NCBI RefSeq assembly: GCF_023715105.1
Contig: NZ_JAMBNO010000003.1
Location: forward strand, 176,001 to 240,000
Origin: Hydrogenophaga intermedia
GTDB lineage: Bacteria > Pseudomonadota > Gammaproteobacteria > Burkholderiales > Burkholderiaceae_C
Direction of reading: 5' to 3'
Length of the DNA: 64,000 nt
The notes beneath the pieces are model-generated. The model saw only the letters and a list, made by a program, of their open reading frames with translations, did no database searches and was not told where the DNA came from. Below are positions 14,980 to 23,782 of this stretch, piece by piece. A program made the position numbers and the translations under genes. Positions within the stretch are counted from its first letter, which is position 1, and each line of letters begins with the position of its first letter.

Positions 14980-15813
14980 TCAGGCTGCCCATTCAAGTCG
15001 GCCCGTACCCTCTGACCCGGGTGTGGCCTCGGTGGCCGCGATCAGCTTGGAACCCTTGGCCGCGGCCGTCTTCACCCGGTCCTTGAGCCTGTCGAGCTGC
15101 GGGCGGAAGCGGTCTGTCGGTCCTGCGATGTTGAGGCATGCCACGCACCGGCCGCCGTCCCCAAAAAGCGGGGCGGCGACGGCGCTCAGGCCGGTCATGT
15201 ACACGTCCAGGGACCAGGCGATCCCTTCCGCCTGGATCTGCTCGATTTCTCTCCTGAGAGATGCTTTCGTGAGCGGTGTGGCCAACGCGACGTCCAGGTC
15301 GACTCCGAGCAGGTAGTGCTGCCGCCACTGGCGATCCGAGTGCGCGAGCAGGACACGCCCGGCGGTGCTCGCGAAAAGGGGCCGCACACTGCCCGCCGCG
15401 ATCTGATAGCGCACCGGATGCGGCCCGTTGACGATGTCCACGTAGATCATCAAGGCCTTCTCGACGTCCATCACGGAGAGCATGACGCTTTCGCCGGTCT
15501 GCCTGGCAAGCTGCTCCATCACCGGACGCATCACGCGCGGCAGGTACCAAGCGTGCAGCACACTGGAGGCCAGGCGAAAGATGGAGGGGCCGAGCCGGTA
15601 CGTATTCCTGTCGTGGATGAGGAAGCCCTCGGAGACCAGGGGACGCAGCAAGTTGCGCAGGCTGCTCTTCGGCGAGCCGAGCAGCGTGCTTAGTTCCGCC
15701 AGGCTCGAGCCGTCGGGTGCCGCTGATAGCACGTCGAAGAGGGCGAGCAACCGGGCCAGCGAGCGAGGTCCGCCGCTCTGCCGCGCCGCCGGCTTCTTCA
15801 GATTCGCTTTCAT
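14980..15813 (-). CDS. IclR-family transcriptional regulator 2
   Basis: 277 residues. The N-terminus is basic (MKANLKKPAARQ), then GPRSLARLLALFDVL leads into the winged helix with LAELSTLLGSPKSSLRNLLRP. The effector domain has TGESVMLSVMDVE, ASTAGRVLLAHSD and IAWSLDVYMTGLSAVAAPL. It is closely similar in layout to the regulator at 12,708-13,538, so the pair arose by duplication and has since diverged. It lies 69 bases downstream of the alpha/beta hydrolase gene in the same direction, and might be read from that operon as well as from its own promoter. The likely effector is an acid or CoA ester of this catabolic block (inference). Confidence 0.9.
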   Translation of the reverse strand: MKANLKKPAARQSGGPRSLARLLALFDVLSAAPDGSSLAELSTLLGSPKSSLRNLLRPLVSEGFLIHDRNTYRLGPSIFRLASSVLHAWYLPRVMRPVMEQLARQTGESVMLSVMDVEKALMIYVDIVNGPHPVRYQIAAGSVRPLFASTAGRVLLAHSDRQWRQHYLLGVDLDVALATPLTKASLRREIEQIQAEGIAWSLDVYMTGLSAVAAPLFGDGGRCVACLNIAGPTDRFRPQLDRLKDRVKTAAAKGSKLIAATEATPGSEGTGRLEWAA

Positions 15814-15882
15814 GCGGCGGCTATGGTACTGCGGCCCCGACCGAACGCCCGATCGCCAGGGGTGGTGAGACCAGTGGGGAGG

Positions 15883-16668
15883 TCAGCCGGGGTCTGATGT
15901 CATTGCGAGCAGCAGGCGATGCAATGCGGACAGCACCACGTCCCTGGCCTTGTGCTGCGGGTCATGCCCGACGCCGGGCAGGGCCGTGACTTCCAGAGGC
16001 ATCGTCCCATGGGTGACCAGCGCCGTGGCACTGGGTCGCCAGCCGTAGGGGTCGGCCTGGCCGAACAGCGCTGCCACCGGACAGCGCACGCCGCCCAGCT
16101 GTTCGGCCATGGACCACAGGACGGCGTCTTCGGTCGACCACGGTGCGTGCCAGCCCCGAAACATCGCGTCGGTCTTGTCGCCGTGGTGGCGCATGAGCCG
16201 CTCGCGCAGTCCGCCGCGCTCGAATGCCTGGCGAGCCACTTCCATGCCGCGCACCATATGCAGGTCCAGCGAGATGGTGGGCGAGCAGGCGCAGACGGCA
16301 CGCACCGCCCGCGGGTGGGCCGCTGCGGCCAGCAGCGACATGGCGCCGCCGTCGCTGTGGCCGAAAAGCACAGCGCTGTCGATGCGAAAGTGGCGCAGTA
16401 CCTCTGCGAACACCGGACCGGACTCCTCGAACCGGTAACTGCGCTCGCGGATTGCCGTCAGTGTGTCCGATCGGCCATAACCCCAACGGTCGTAAGAGAG
16501 CACGGCCAGCCCGGTGGTCTCGGCGATGGCCTGTGGCAGGTTCCTCCACGTACTCGTGCAGTCCAGGCCGCCGTGGAGCATGACGACCACGGGCCCACCG
16601 GCGTCGAGATCGCCCCAGCTGCTGGCGCTCAGGCGGTGCCCGCCAGCGACGAACTCATGCTGCTGCAT
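15883..16668 (-). CDS. alpha/beta-fold hydrolase
   Basis: 261 residues. It has the oxyanion-hole motif LHGGLD (31-36), the nucleophile elbow GHSDGG with Ser105, Asp206 in FGQADPYG and His235 in PGVGHDP, so the catalytic triad is intact. There is no signal peptide, so it is cytoplasmic. It begins 20 bases after the acyl-CoA dehydrogenase gene at 16,689 and ends the long minus-strand operon that starts near 23,946. Possible roles are hydrolysis of a ring-cleavage product, an ester or a thioester. The sequence does not choose between these. Confidence 0.85.
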   Translation of the reverse strand: MQQHEFVAGGHRLSASSWGDLDAGGPVVVMLHGGLDCTSTWRNLPQAIAETTGLAVLSYDRWGYGRSDTLTAIRERSYRFEESGPVFAEVLRHFRIDSAVLFGHSDGGAMSLLAAAAHPRAVRAVCACSPTISLDLHMVRGMEVARQAFERGGLRERLMRHHGDKTDAMFRGWHAPWSTEDAVLWSMAEQLGGVRCPVAALFGQADPYGWRPSATALVTHGTMPLEVTALPGVGHDPQHKARDVVLSALHRLLLAMTSDPG

Positions 16669-16688
16669 CAGGTCTCCATGTGCCCGTC

Positions 16689-17885
16689 TCAGTACGATTT
16701 CGGCAGCCCCAGGACATGCTCGCCCACGTAGTTCAGCAGCATCTCGTTGTTGATCGGCGCGATCTCCAGCAACCGGATCATCGGCCAGAGGGTGACGATG
16801 TCGTAGTCGCGGTCGAACCCGTAGCCGCCGTGCGTCTGCAGGGCGGCTTCCACCGCGGCCACGGCGGCGCGCGAAGCCAGCAGCTTGGCCATGTTGGCGT
16901 GGGCGCCTGCGTCCTCGCCGCTGTCGAAGCGGTCGGCGGCGTCATAGGTCATCAGCCTGGCGGCTTCAAGCTCCGCCTTCGCCAGCGCCATGCGGTGCTG
17001 CAGCGCCTGGTAGCTTCCGATGGGCTTGCCGAACGGCTTCCGATCCTTCGCATAGGCCACCGCCTTGGCGAGCGCGTAGTCGCCCAGGCCCAGTGCCGCA
17101 CCTGCGGCCAGCAGGCGCTCCGAATTCAGGCCTTCGAACATCAGCTTCGCGCCCTTGCCGGGCTCGCCGATCACGGCGTCGGCGGGCAACTGCACGTTGT
17201 CGAAGAACACCATGTACTGCCGCTCCGCGGTCTCCACCTGGATGTTGAGTTGCCTGAGCGTGATGCCCGGCGTCTTCATGTCCAGCACGAACAGCGACAT
17301 GCCCTCGGTGCGGTGCTTGACCTCAGCGGCCTTGGTGGTGCGGGCCACCACCATCATGGTGTCGGCATCGCGGGCGCCGGAGATGAAGACCTTCTGCCCG
17401 TTCAGCGTCCAGCCGCCGCCTGCGTTGGGCGTCGCCAGGGTGGTCATTGCGAAGCTGTTGGTGCCGGCATTGGGCTCCGTGATGGCGAAGCACATCTTCT
17501 TCTCGCCCGTGCAGGTGGGCGCCACGTACTTGGCGATCTGCTCGCGCGTGCCGTTGCGGATGATCGGCACCCGCGCCAGCCCGGTGACCACCAGGAACAG
17601 CGTGGGTATGCCGGCGAGCGCGAGGGCTTCGTTCAGCGCCGTGATCTCGAGAACACCGCCGCCGGAGCCGCCGTGCTCTTCCGGCACCGACAGGCCGAGC
17701 AGGCCGAACGTGCCGAGCGCCTGCCACAGCTCCTCCGGAAAACGGTCTTCCTGGATGCACTGCAGGATGTAGCTGCGAGGGTATTGCGCGGTGACGCCGC
17801 GCGTGGCCTCCTGGATGTCGCGCACGCGCGACTGGATCTGCGACGAGGCGGTCTGGCGCCCGGTCGGCGAAGTGACGGTGTTCAT
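16689..17885 (-). CDS. acyl-CoA dehydrogenase
   Basis: 398 residues from the ATG of MNTVTSPTG, which follows an AAGGA ribosome site. The family blocks are present: LGLSVPEEHGGSGG, CFAITEPNAGTNS (FAD loop), NGQKVFISGARDAD, and GLNSERLLAAGAALG, whose Glu aligns with the isovaleryl-CoA dehydrogenase catalytic position. The C-terminus reads RLLEIAPINNEMLLNYVGEHVLGLPKSY. That tail is shared with the enzyme at 25,927-27,087 (YVAEHVLGLPRSF), so the two are paralogues despite lying in opposite operons. It lies between the AtuA-like gene (44 bases upstream) and the hydrolase. The substrate is probably a branched acyl-CoA by context, not proved. Confidence 0.9.
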   Translation of the reverse strand: MNTVTSPTGRQTASSQIQSRVRDIQEATRGVTAQYPRSYILQCIQEDRFPEELWQALGTFGLLGLSVPEEHGGSGGGVLEITALNEALALAGIPTLFLVVTGLARVPIIRNGTREQIAKYVAPTCTGEKKMCFAITEPNAGTNSFAMTTLATPNAGGGWTLNGQKVFISGARDADTMMVVARTTKAAEVKHRTEGMSLFVLDMKTPGITLRQLNIQVETAERQYMVFFDNVQLPADAVIGEPGKGAKLMFEGLNSERLLAAGAALGLGDYALAKAVAYAKDRKPFGKPIGSYQALQHRMALAKAELEAARLMTYDAADRFDSGEDAGAHANMAKLLASRAAVAAVEAALQTHGGYGFDRDYDIVTLWPMIRLLEIAPINNEMLLNYVGEHVLGLPKSY

Positions 17886-17929
17886 GGAAAGTCCTTCTGG
17901 TCTGTGTAAGGGCGCAGGCGTCGCAGGAG

Positions 17930-19711
17930 TCAAAGCGCCATGTCGGCCGGGATGGGCACGGGATGCTCGAGCAGCATCTGCGCGAAGGCCTTGCCCTGGG
18001 AATCCATGCGCACCGAGGCGATGCCACCGCCGCCGAGGGCCTGCTGAAGGGTGAAGTTCAAGGCGTGCGTGCCGGGCAGGTCGTAGCGCCGGACCTCGCC
18101 GCTGGCCACATGGCCGAACCAGAGGGCGACCGCTTGTTCCGTGATCGCCGCGCGGATGTACGGCAGGAACTCGGGCCGACGCGCGATGATGCCGATGTTG
18201 GCCGAGTCGCCCTTGTCGCCGCTGCGCCCCCAGGCCAGTTGCACCAGCGGCACGGTACGCGCACCGCGCGCGAACGCACCGGCCGCTGGCAGCGGGCCGC
18301 CCACCGCGGGCAGCCTGCCTGCGTCCAGCGGCTTGCCGGCCAGCTGCGGGGCGGCGAGCTTCTGACCGCCCATGTCGATGTTGACTTCGAGCTGGTTCTT
18401 GGGCACCAGGCAGGAGAACAGGCGCACCACGGGCTGCACCTTGGGGCGCCCGCCGGTGAAGCCGGTGACGGCGGGTGACGACATCAGTGCCATCGGAGCG
18501 ACCTCGCGCGAGAACAGCTCCAGCGCGTCCTTCATCGGGTGACGCACGCCGACCTTGAGCATGACTTCGCGCGCCGAGCTCCGCGCGTGCGGGCCGTAGG
18601 TGTCTTCCGCGCCTATGGCCTCGACGCTGGTTTCGGTGAAGTCCGGCCAGCCGCGCGCGGCGTAGTGGCGGCGCACGCGCGCCAGCATCGCCGAGCCGGT
18701 CCGGCGTGCCTTCGGGCCGGCGTCGATGCCGCCGATCATGAACAGGCTCATCGCGCGGAATCCGTCCGCATAGGTGAGGCTCGCCTTGGCCTGATCAGTC
18801 GGCGGAAGCCCGCGCGCACCCTTCACCTCGACGCGGTCCGGGCCCACCTGCGCCAGCGTCACCGAAGTGAAGTCGCAGACCACGTCCGGCAGGATGTAGG
18901 CTCGCGGGTCGCCGATCTCGTAGAGCATCTGCTCTCCGACGGTGGATGGGCAGACCAGGCCGCCGGTGCCGGCCGGCTTGGTGATGACGAAGCTGCCGTC
19001 TGCGCGGCACTCCGCGATGGGGAAGCCCATGTCGTCCCAGCCCGGCACGCTCGCCCAATCGGTGTAATTGCCGCCGGTGGCCTGCGTGCCGCACTCGATC
19101 AGGTGGCCGGCCAGGCTGCCCTGGGCCAGCTTGTCCAGGTCCTCGGCGTTCCAGCCGAAGTGCGCGATCAGCGGCCCCAGGGCGACCGCGCTGTCGACGC
19201 AACGGCCGGTGACGACGACGTCGGCACCCGCGGCCAGTGCCGCGGCGATGGGGAAGGCGCCCAGATAGGCGTTGGCGCTCATCACCTTGGCCGGGAACGC
19301 GGCGCCGGAGAACATCTCCCTGACGCCTGCCGCGCGCAGGACCTCCACCTGCGGCATCAGGTCGTCGCCCAGGATCGCCGCGATCTTCAGGTCGACGCCC
19401 TCGGCCTGCGCCGCGGCCACGAGTGCCTCGCGGCAGCCGGAAGGGTTGACGCCGCCCGCGTTGGCCACGACCCGGATCCCGCGGTCCTTGATCTGCTTCA
19501 TCAGCGGCCTCATCGTGGCAACGAAGTCGGGCGCGTAGCCTTGGGCCGGGTCCTTCGCCTTGGCGCGGATCAGCAGCGACATGGTGATCTCGGCCAGATA
19601 ATCGAACACCAGCACGTCGATGTCGCCGTGCTCGATCAGCTGGGCTGCTGCGAATTCCGTGTCGCCCCAGAAACCGGAGGCGCAGCCGATGCGGAGGGTG
19701 TCTTTGCTCAT
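17930..19711 (-). CDS. AtuA-like acyclic terpene utilisation family protein (DUF1446)
   Basis: 593 residues. The N-terminal two-thirds match the AtuA/DUF1446 family: MSKDTLRIGCASGFWGD, VLVFDYLAEITMS, IRVVANAGGVNPSG, DVVVTGRCVDSAVALGPL and LIECGTQATGGNYTDW. The C-terminal part carries the small AtuA C-like domain with LAWGRSGDKGDSANIGI. AtuA is needed in Pseudomonas for growth on citronellol/geraniol-type isoprenoids but its reaction is not settled. Here it sits in an operon with acyl-CoA dehydrogenases and a thioesterase. The geranyl-CoA carboxylase subunits (AtuCF) that mark the classical Atu pathway are absent, so the pathway must differ. Confidence 0.9.
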   Translation of the reverse strand: MSKDTLRIGCASGFWGDTEFAAAQLIEHGDIDVLVFDYLAEITMSLLIRAKAKDPAQGYAPDFVATMRPLMKQIKDRGIRVVANAGGVNPSGCREALVAAAQAEGVDLKIAAILGDDLMPQVEVLRAAGVREMFSGAAFPAKVMSANAYLGAFPIAAALAAGADVVVTGRCVDSAVALGPLIAHFGWNAEDLDKLAQGSLAGHLIECGTQATGGNYTDWASVPGWDDMGFPIAECRADGSFVITKPAGTGGLVCPSTVGEQMLYEIGDPRAYILPDVVCDFTSVTLAQVGPDRVEVKGARGLPPTDQAKASLTYADGFRAMSLFMIGGIDAGPKARRTGSAMLARVRRHYAARGWPDFTETSVEAIGAEDTYGPHARSSAREVMLKVGVRHPMKDALELFSREVAPMALMSSPAVTGFTGGRPKVQPVVRLFSCLVPKNQLEVNIDMGGQKLAAPQLAGKPLDAGRLPAVGGPLPAAGAFARGARTVPLVQLAWGRSGDKGDSANIGIIARRPEFLPYIRAAITEQAVALWFGHVASGEVRRYDLPGTHALNFTLQQALGGGGIASVRMDSQGKAFAQMLLEHPVPIPADMAL

Positions 19712-19741
19712 GGTGTAGGTCTGCGGGTGGGTACTGGGGGC

Positions 19742-20233
19742 TCATGCCTGCGCCGGTGCCGGTTCGCGGGGCCAGAAGATGCGCCAGATGCCCTTGGCCG
19801 TCGCGCAGGTGCGGCCCTGCGCATCGAGCAATTCGCCCTCGGCGAAGGCGATGTTGCGGCCGGCGCGCACGACCTTGCCGCGGGCTTCGAAATGCTCGCC
19901 CGTGGCCGCGTCGACATAGTTGATGTCGAGGTTGATCGTCGACTGGCGCAAGCTGCGCGGGTCCACGCTGCCGATGTCGGGGCGCGCGAGCAGTGAAGAG
20001 GCAATGGCGCATCCCAGTGCGCCATCGAACATGTAGGCGATCACGCCGCCGTTGAGCACGCTGTCGGAACCGCCGCCGCCGCGCTGGGCAGCCGTCGCTC
20101 GCGGCAGGCGCACCACGGCTTCGCCGACGCCGACCACATCGAGCTGCAGGCCCTGCGCCTGCATGAAGCTGTTGTTGCCCCACCGCTGCCAGAAGGCGTC
20201 GACGACGTGCTGGGGAATCTTTTTTTCGCTCAC
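19742..20233 (-). CDS. PaaI-type hotdog thioesterase
   Basis: 163 residues with the hotdog fold of PaaI-like acyl-CoA thioesterases. The helix block NGGVIAYMFDGALGCA carries the Gly-Gly and acidic residue typical of the active site. Strands RQSTINLDINYVDAA and FEARGKVVRAGRNIAFAEGEL follow. Such enzymes release CoA from stalled aryl- or acyl-CoA intermediates. It starts 54 bases after the VWA gene and ends 30 bases before the AtuA-like gene, so it belongs to the same operon. Its C-terminus WRIFWPREP extends slightly beyond the core fold. Confidence 0.85.
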   Translation of the reverse strand: MSEKKIPQHVVDAFWQRWGNNSFMQAQGLQLDVVGVGEAVVRLPRATAAQRGGGGSDSVLNGGVIAYMFDGALGCAIASSLLARPDIGSVDPRSLRQSTINLDINYVDAATGEHFEARGKVVRAGRNIAFAEGELLDAQGRTCATAKGIWRIFWPREPAPAQA

Positions 20234-20287
20234 GCTGGTCCTCCGTTGAATGCTGGGCTGGGTCGGGGCACCGCCGGCTCCTCTTCT

Positions 20288-21697
20288 TCAGGCGCTGGCG
20301 CTGTTGGTGCGCAGCAACTGGTCGAGCGTGCGCTCCAGGTGGCGCAGCGAATTGCACTCACGCGCGATGTGGCAGTAGGGCAAGTACCGCTTCATCTCGG
20401 AATCGCCCAAGCCCCAGAACGACACCGGCTCGGGGTTGAGCCAGATCACGCGCCGGGCTCGCCCGTACAGCGTCTTCATGATCTCGGCGCGAGCCTGCCC
20501 GCGGTTGTTGCGGGCGTCTCCCAGGATCAGCACCGTGGTGCGGCGGTCGATGCGGTGCATCAGCTGCGCGTCGATGTCTTCCAGCACCTGCCCGTAGTCG
20601 GTGCCTGCGCCGCCCACTGCCTGCAGGACGCGGTCCACCGCTTGCTCGACGGGCAGGGCTGCGAACGTGGCAGTCACGTCGACGAGGTGGTTGGTGAAGG
20701 CAAAGGACTGCACGTCCGGGACAAGCTCGTCCAAGCTGTAGAGAAACAGCAGCAGGAAGCGGGCGTACTGGCGCACCGAGCCGCTCACGTCGCAGATGGC
20801 CACCACGCGCGGGCGTTCCACCCTGGTGCTGCGCCAGAAGGTCTCGAACATCACGCCGCCGTAGGCTGCGTTGGCGCGCATCGTCCGGCGGAAGTCCAGC
20901 TGGCCGCGCAGTTCGCGCCGCTTGCGGCGGGCATGGCGTTCGGCCAGGCGCCGCGCGATCTTGCGCACGATCTCGTGCATGCGGGCGAAGTCCCGGCGGT
21001 CGATGTGAGACAGCTTCTGCGTCTGCAGGAAGTCGTCGTGCAGCTCGCGGGTGGGTGCCGTTCCGTACATCGACAGCTTGCATTCCACGAAGTTGCGTAC
21101 CTCGTTGAACAGGTGCTTGCGCGCCTGCTCGAGCTCGGCCACGCGCTGCGGCGCCATGGTCTGCCGGCGCGCTTCGGTGATCTCCCGATCCAGCAGCTCC
21201 AGCCCCATGGCCTGCTGGATCTTCTGCGTGTAGTAGCCCTTCTGCGTGAAGAACCAGATGTCGGTCAGGCCGACATCGCGCGCTGCCTGCTGCATGCGGC
21301 GTGACAGCGCGGCTGAATCACCCGACAACAGGAGCTGGGACAAGCTCTGGCCCGCACTGCCATGGCACCCGCCGGGACCGCCGCTGCCCTGGTCACTGCC
21401 TTCGGCGGCTGACGGTGGCTGCTCATCGGGCCGCGACGGCGCGGGCCGCGAACCTCCTTTGCCCCCGCGCTGCGTTTCGAAAGCGTCGAAATGGAAGAAA
21501 CGATCGAACGTCTGGTCGAAGACGGCACGATCGGGCACGGTCTTGGCGAGGGTTGCGCCAAGCGCGCTCTTGAGCAGCTCGCGGTCGTGCCAGCCCACCA
21601 GCGCCGTGGCGCGCGCCGCATCGATCTGGGCATTCAGGCTCACGTCCAGGTCGCTGCCGCGCAGCGCTTTGAAAAAGTCCTCAAGCGTTGCTTGCAT
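20288..21697 (-). CDS. VWA-domain CoxE-like protein
   Basis: 469 residues from the ATG of MQATLEDFFKALRG; it overlaps the end of the MoxR gene by 17 bases. The C-terminal half is a von Willebrand A domain with the MIDAS motif DVSGSVR and the later TVLILGDARNNR. The N-terminal part is helical with a Gly/Ser/Pro-rich stretch around residues 105-140. CoxE proteins work with MoxR/CoxD AAA ATPases as metal-insertion or maturation chaperones, best known from CO dehydrogenase and other molybdenum hydroxylases. No molybdenum hydroxylase genes are in the window. The client protein here is therefore unknown and might be an enzyme of the surrounding acyl-CoA operon. Confidence 0.85.
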   Translation of the reverse strand: MQATLEDFFKALRGSDLDVSLNAQIDAARATALVGWHDRELLKSALGATLAKTVPDRAVFDQTFDRFFHFDAFETQRGGKGGSRPAPSRPDEQPPSAAEGSDQGSGGPGGCHGSAGQSLSQLLLSGDSAALSRRMQQAARDVGLTDIWFFTQKGYYTQKIQQAMGLELLDREITEARRQTMAPQRVAELEQARKHLFNEVRNFVECKLSMYGTAPTRELHDDFLQTQKLSHIDRRDFARMHEIVRKIARRLAERHARRKRRELRGQLDFRRTMRANAAYGGVMFETFWRSTRVERPRVVAICDVSGSVRQYARFLLLFLYSLDELVPDVQSFAFTNHLVDVTATFAALPVEQAVDRVLQAVGGAGTDYGQVLEDIDAQLMHRIDRRTTVLILGDARNNRGQARAEIMKTLYGRARRVIWLNPEPVSFWGLGDSEMKRYLPYCHIARECNSLRHLERTLDQLLRTNSASA

Positions 21698-22649
21698 GCG
21701 GCAGCTCCGCGTCCTTGCGAGCCTGGGCGAGCAGGGCCGGCAGCTGCTCGCTGGCGGAGGCAATGTCTTGCTCGAACTTGAGGAACACATTGAGAGTGTC
21801 CCGTACCAGGTCCAACTGCAGGTGCTCGGCGTTCAGCAGCAGCAGGGTCTTGGCCCAGTCGATGGTCTCGCTGACCGAGGGCTGCTTCTTCAGGTCGATG
21901 GCGCGCACCGCTTGCACGAAGGCGACCAGCTCCCGGTTCAGCGCCTGCGACAGACCCGGCACGCGACGCTCGAGGATCGCCCGCTCCACCGCGGGCTCCG
22001 GGAAGGGAATGTGCAGGTGCAGGCAGCGGCGCTTGAGCGCGTCGCTCATCTCGCGCGTGTTGTTGCTGGTCAGGAATACCAGCGGCTTGACCTTGGCCGC
22101 GATCGTGCCGAGCTCCGGCACCGACACCTGGAAGTCTGACAGCACTTCGAGGAGGAAGGCCTCGAACTCCGGGTCCGACTTGTCCACCTCGTCAATCAGC
22201 AGCACGCAGCCGCGCTCCTGGTGCAGCGCCTGGTACAGCGGCCGCGGCTCGAGGAAGTGCTCCGAGAAGAACAGGTCGTCGTGGCTGTGCAGCCGCTCGA
22301 TCGATGCCGCCAGGCCGACGGCGCCCTGCATCAGTTCGGCCAGCTTGTCCTTCAACAGCTGGGTGTAGAGCAGCTGCTTGCCGTATTTCCATTCGTACAG
22401 CGCCTTCGACTCGTCGAGTCCTTCATAACATTGCAACCGGATCAGAGGCACTTCCAGGATGGAGGCCATGCTCTTGGCGAGTTCGGTCTTGCCGACTCCG
22501 GCCGGGCCCTCCACCAGGATCGGCTTCTCGAGATTGAAGGCCAGGTAGACCGCGGTGGCAAGCTGGCGGCTCGCGATGTAGTCGACGTGGGACAGGCGGG
22601 AGGACACCACTTCGACGCTGTCGAAGTGCGAGTCATGCAGGGACTTCAT
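21681..22649 (-). CDS. MoxR-family AAA+ ATPase (CoxD-like)
   Basis: 322 residues. Walker A is GPAGVGKT (48-55) and Walker B is VLLIDEVDK. The sensor and arginine-finger region follow (VFLTSNNTREMSDALKRRC), so ATPase function looks intact. MoxR ATPases act with VWA-domain proteins in maturation of enzyme complexes; the VWA partner is the very next gene with a 17-base overlap. The start codon overlaps the stop of the acyl-CoA dehydrogenase-like gene upstream (ATGA). The three are therefore translationally coupled, which suggests that the dehydrogenase-like protein and the chaperone pair act together (inference). Confidence 0.9.
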   Translation of the reverse strand: MKSLHDSHFDSVEVVSSRLSHVDYIASRQLATAVYLAFNLEKPILVEGPAGVGKTELAKSMASILEVPLIRLQCYEGLDESKALYEWKYGKQLLYTQLLKDKLAELMQGAVGLAASIERLHSHDDLFFSEHFLEPRPLYQALHQERGCVLLIDEVDKSDPEFEAFLLEVLSDFQVSVPELGTIAAKVKPLVFLTSNNTREMSDALKRRCLHLHIPFPEPAVERAILERRVPGLSQALNRELVAFVQAVRAIDLKKQPSVSETIDWAKTLLLLNAEHLQLDLVRDTLNVFLKFEQDIASASEQLPALLAQARKDAELPHASNA

Positions 22650-23782
22650 GATGTTCCTTTGAGGCTGACCATGCGGATACCGGCTTTCATGTGGCGCGCC
22701 TCGCTGACGCGACGCGCGATGCCGAGCACGGCGCGCACATCGCTGGCGAGATCGAGAAATTCAGGCGCCGGGTCGCCGAGTGCAGTGGCAACGGCTTCGC
22801 AGGAGTCCTGCCAGCGTTGCAGCACGATGCGCACGCCGGCATTGAGGTCGGCGAGGCGCTCGCCGGGGCCGTGGCGGCCGAGTTCCCTTGCGCATTCGGT
22901 TGCCAGGGTTTCGATCGCCTGCAACTCGAGCCTCAGCGCACCGAGACCTTCGACCGTCTCTGGCGTCGGGTTGGCGCCTCGCTTCCCGCGCGTCAGCCCT
23001 TCCAATTGGGCCCGCATCGTGCCCACCGTGGCGCCGGCCAGCAAGCTGTCCTCGAGGGCGCGCATTGGTTTGGCGATCATGTCGAAAGCATTGCCGAAGG
23101 CGCCCAGGCGGCGGACGTCGGCGACAGGGCAGGCGACGAGCGACAGGCCACAGTGGCCGAGGGGCGGCAGCACGGCGGCTGCGCCCGCATGTGTCCGGTT
23201 CAGCCCCCGTGCATCGGCATCGACCAGGAAAGCGTCGAATTGTTTGCGGCCCATGTGCTCGCCGGTGGTCGCGATGACGACGAAGGCATCGGCCGCCGGG
23301 CCGTTGCTCGCGTACGACTTCTCGCCATCGAGCAGCCATTGTCCGTCGTGACGGCGCGCAGAGCACTGCAGCAGCTTGGGGTGAGCTCCAACATTCGGCT
23401 CCGAGATGGCCAGTGCGACGATCTTGCGGCCTTCTGCCATCAGGCGGAGCAGCGCGCATTCGTCTTCGTTGGCCAGGAACGGGCCGAGGACGAAGCGGCC
23501 GAGCATTTCGTTCATCAGCCATGCCAGGGCCAACCCGAGGTGGGCGCTCTCGTGCGAAATGACGCCAGCCAGTGCGGCTATCCCCGGCCAGTCCGCACGG
23601 GCGGCGCGGCCCCCGGCGTCGAAACCTACGCCCAGCATGCCGCGCCGCGCCAAGTGCTGCCACCAGGCATCTGGAAACGGGCCGCCGCGCGCCACTGGCG
23701 GTGCGCTGCGCAGCGCATCGCGCATTTCGGCGAGCAGGCTACCGGCAGGGTACCTGCCGCTCCCTGCGTCAACGGGGTTCAT
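22646..23782 (-). CDS. divergent acyl-CoA dehydrogenase-like protein lacking the usual catalytic C-terminus
   Basis: 378 residues from the ATG of MNPVDAGSG. The acyl-CoA dehydrogenase fold is recognisable from VALAISEPNVGAHPKLLQC (FAD loop), DGEKSYASNGPAADAFVVIA and the final helical bundle. It is divergent: the C-terminus reads RRVSEARHMKAGIRMVSLKGTS and has no YEGT-like motif. The GGR/xER segment before the helical domain is replaced by MRALEDSLLAGATVGTM. It may thus be a non-canonical dehydrogenase, a flavin monooxygenase-type relative or a non-catalytic partner. It overlaps the upstream small frame and the downstream MoxR gene by 4 bases each. Confidence 0.75.
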   Translation of the reverse strand: MNPVDAGSGRYPAGSLLAEMRDALRSAPPVARGGPFPDAWWQHLARRGMLGVGFDAGGRAARADWPGIAALAGVISHESAHLGLALAWLMNEMLGRFVLGPFLANEDECALLRLMAEGRKIVALAISEPNVGAHPKLLQCSARRHDGQWLLDGEKSYASNGPAADAFVVIATTGEHMGRKQFDAFLVDADARGLNRTHAGAAAVLPPLGHCGLSLVACPVADVRRLGAFGNAFDMIAKPMRALEDSLLAGATVGTMRAQLEGLTRGKRGANPTPETVEGLGALRLELQAIETLATECARELGRHGPGERLADLNAGVRIVLQRWQDSCEAVATALGDPAPEFLDLASDVRAVLGIARRVSEARHMKAGIRMVSLKGTS

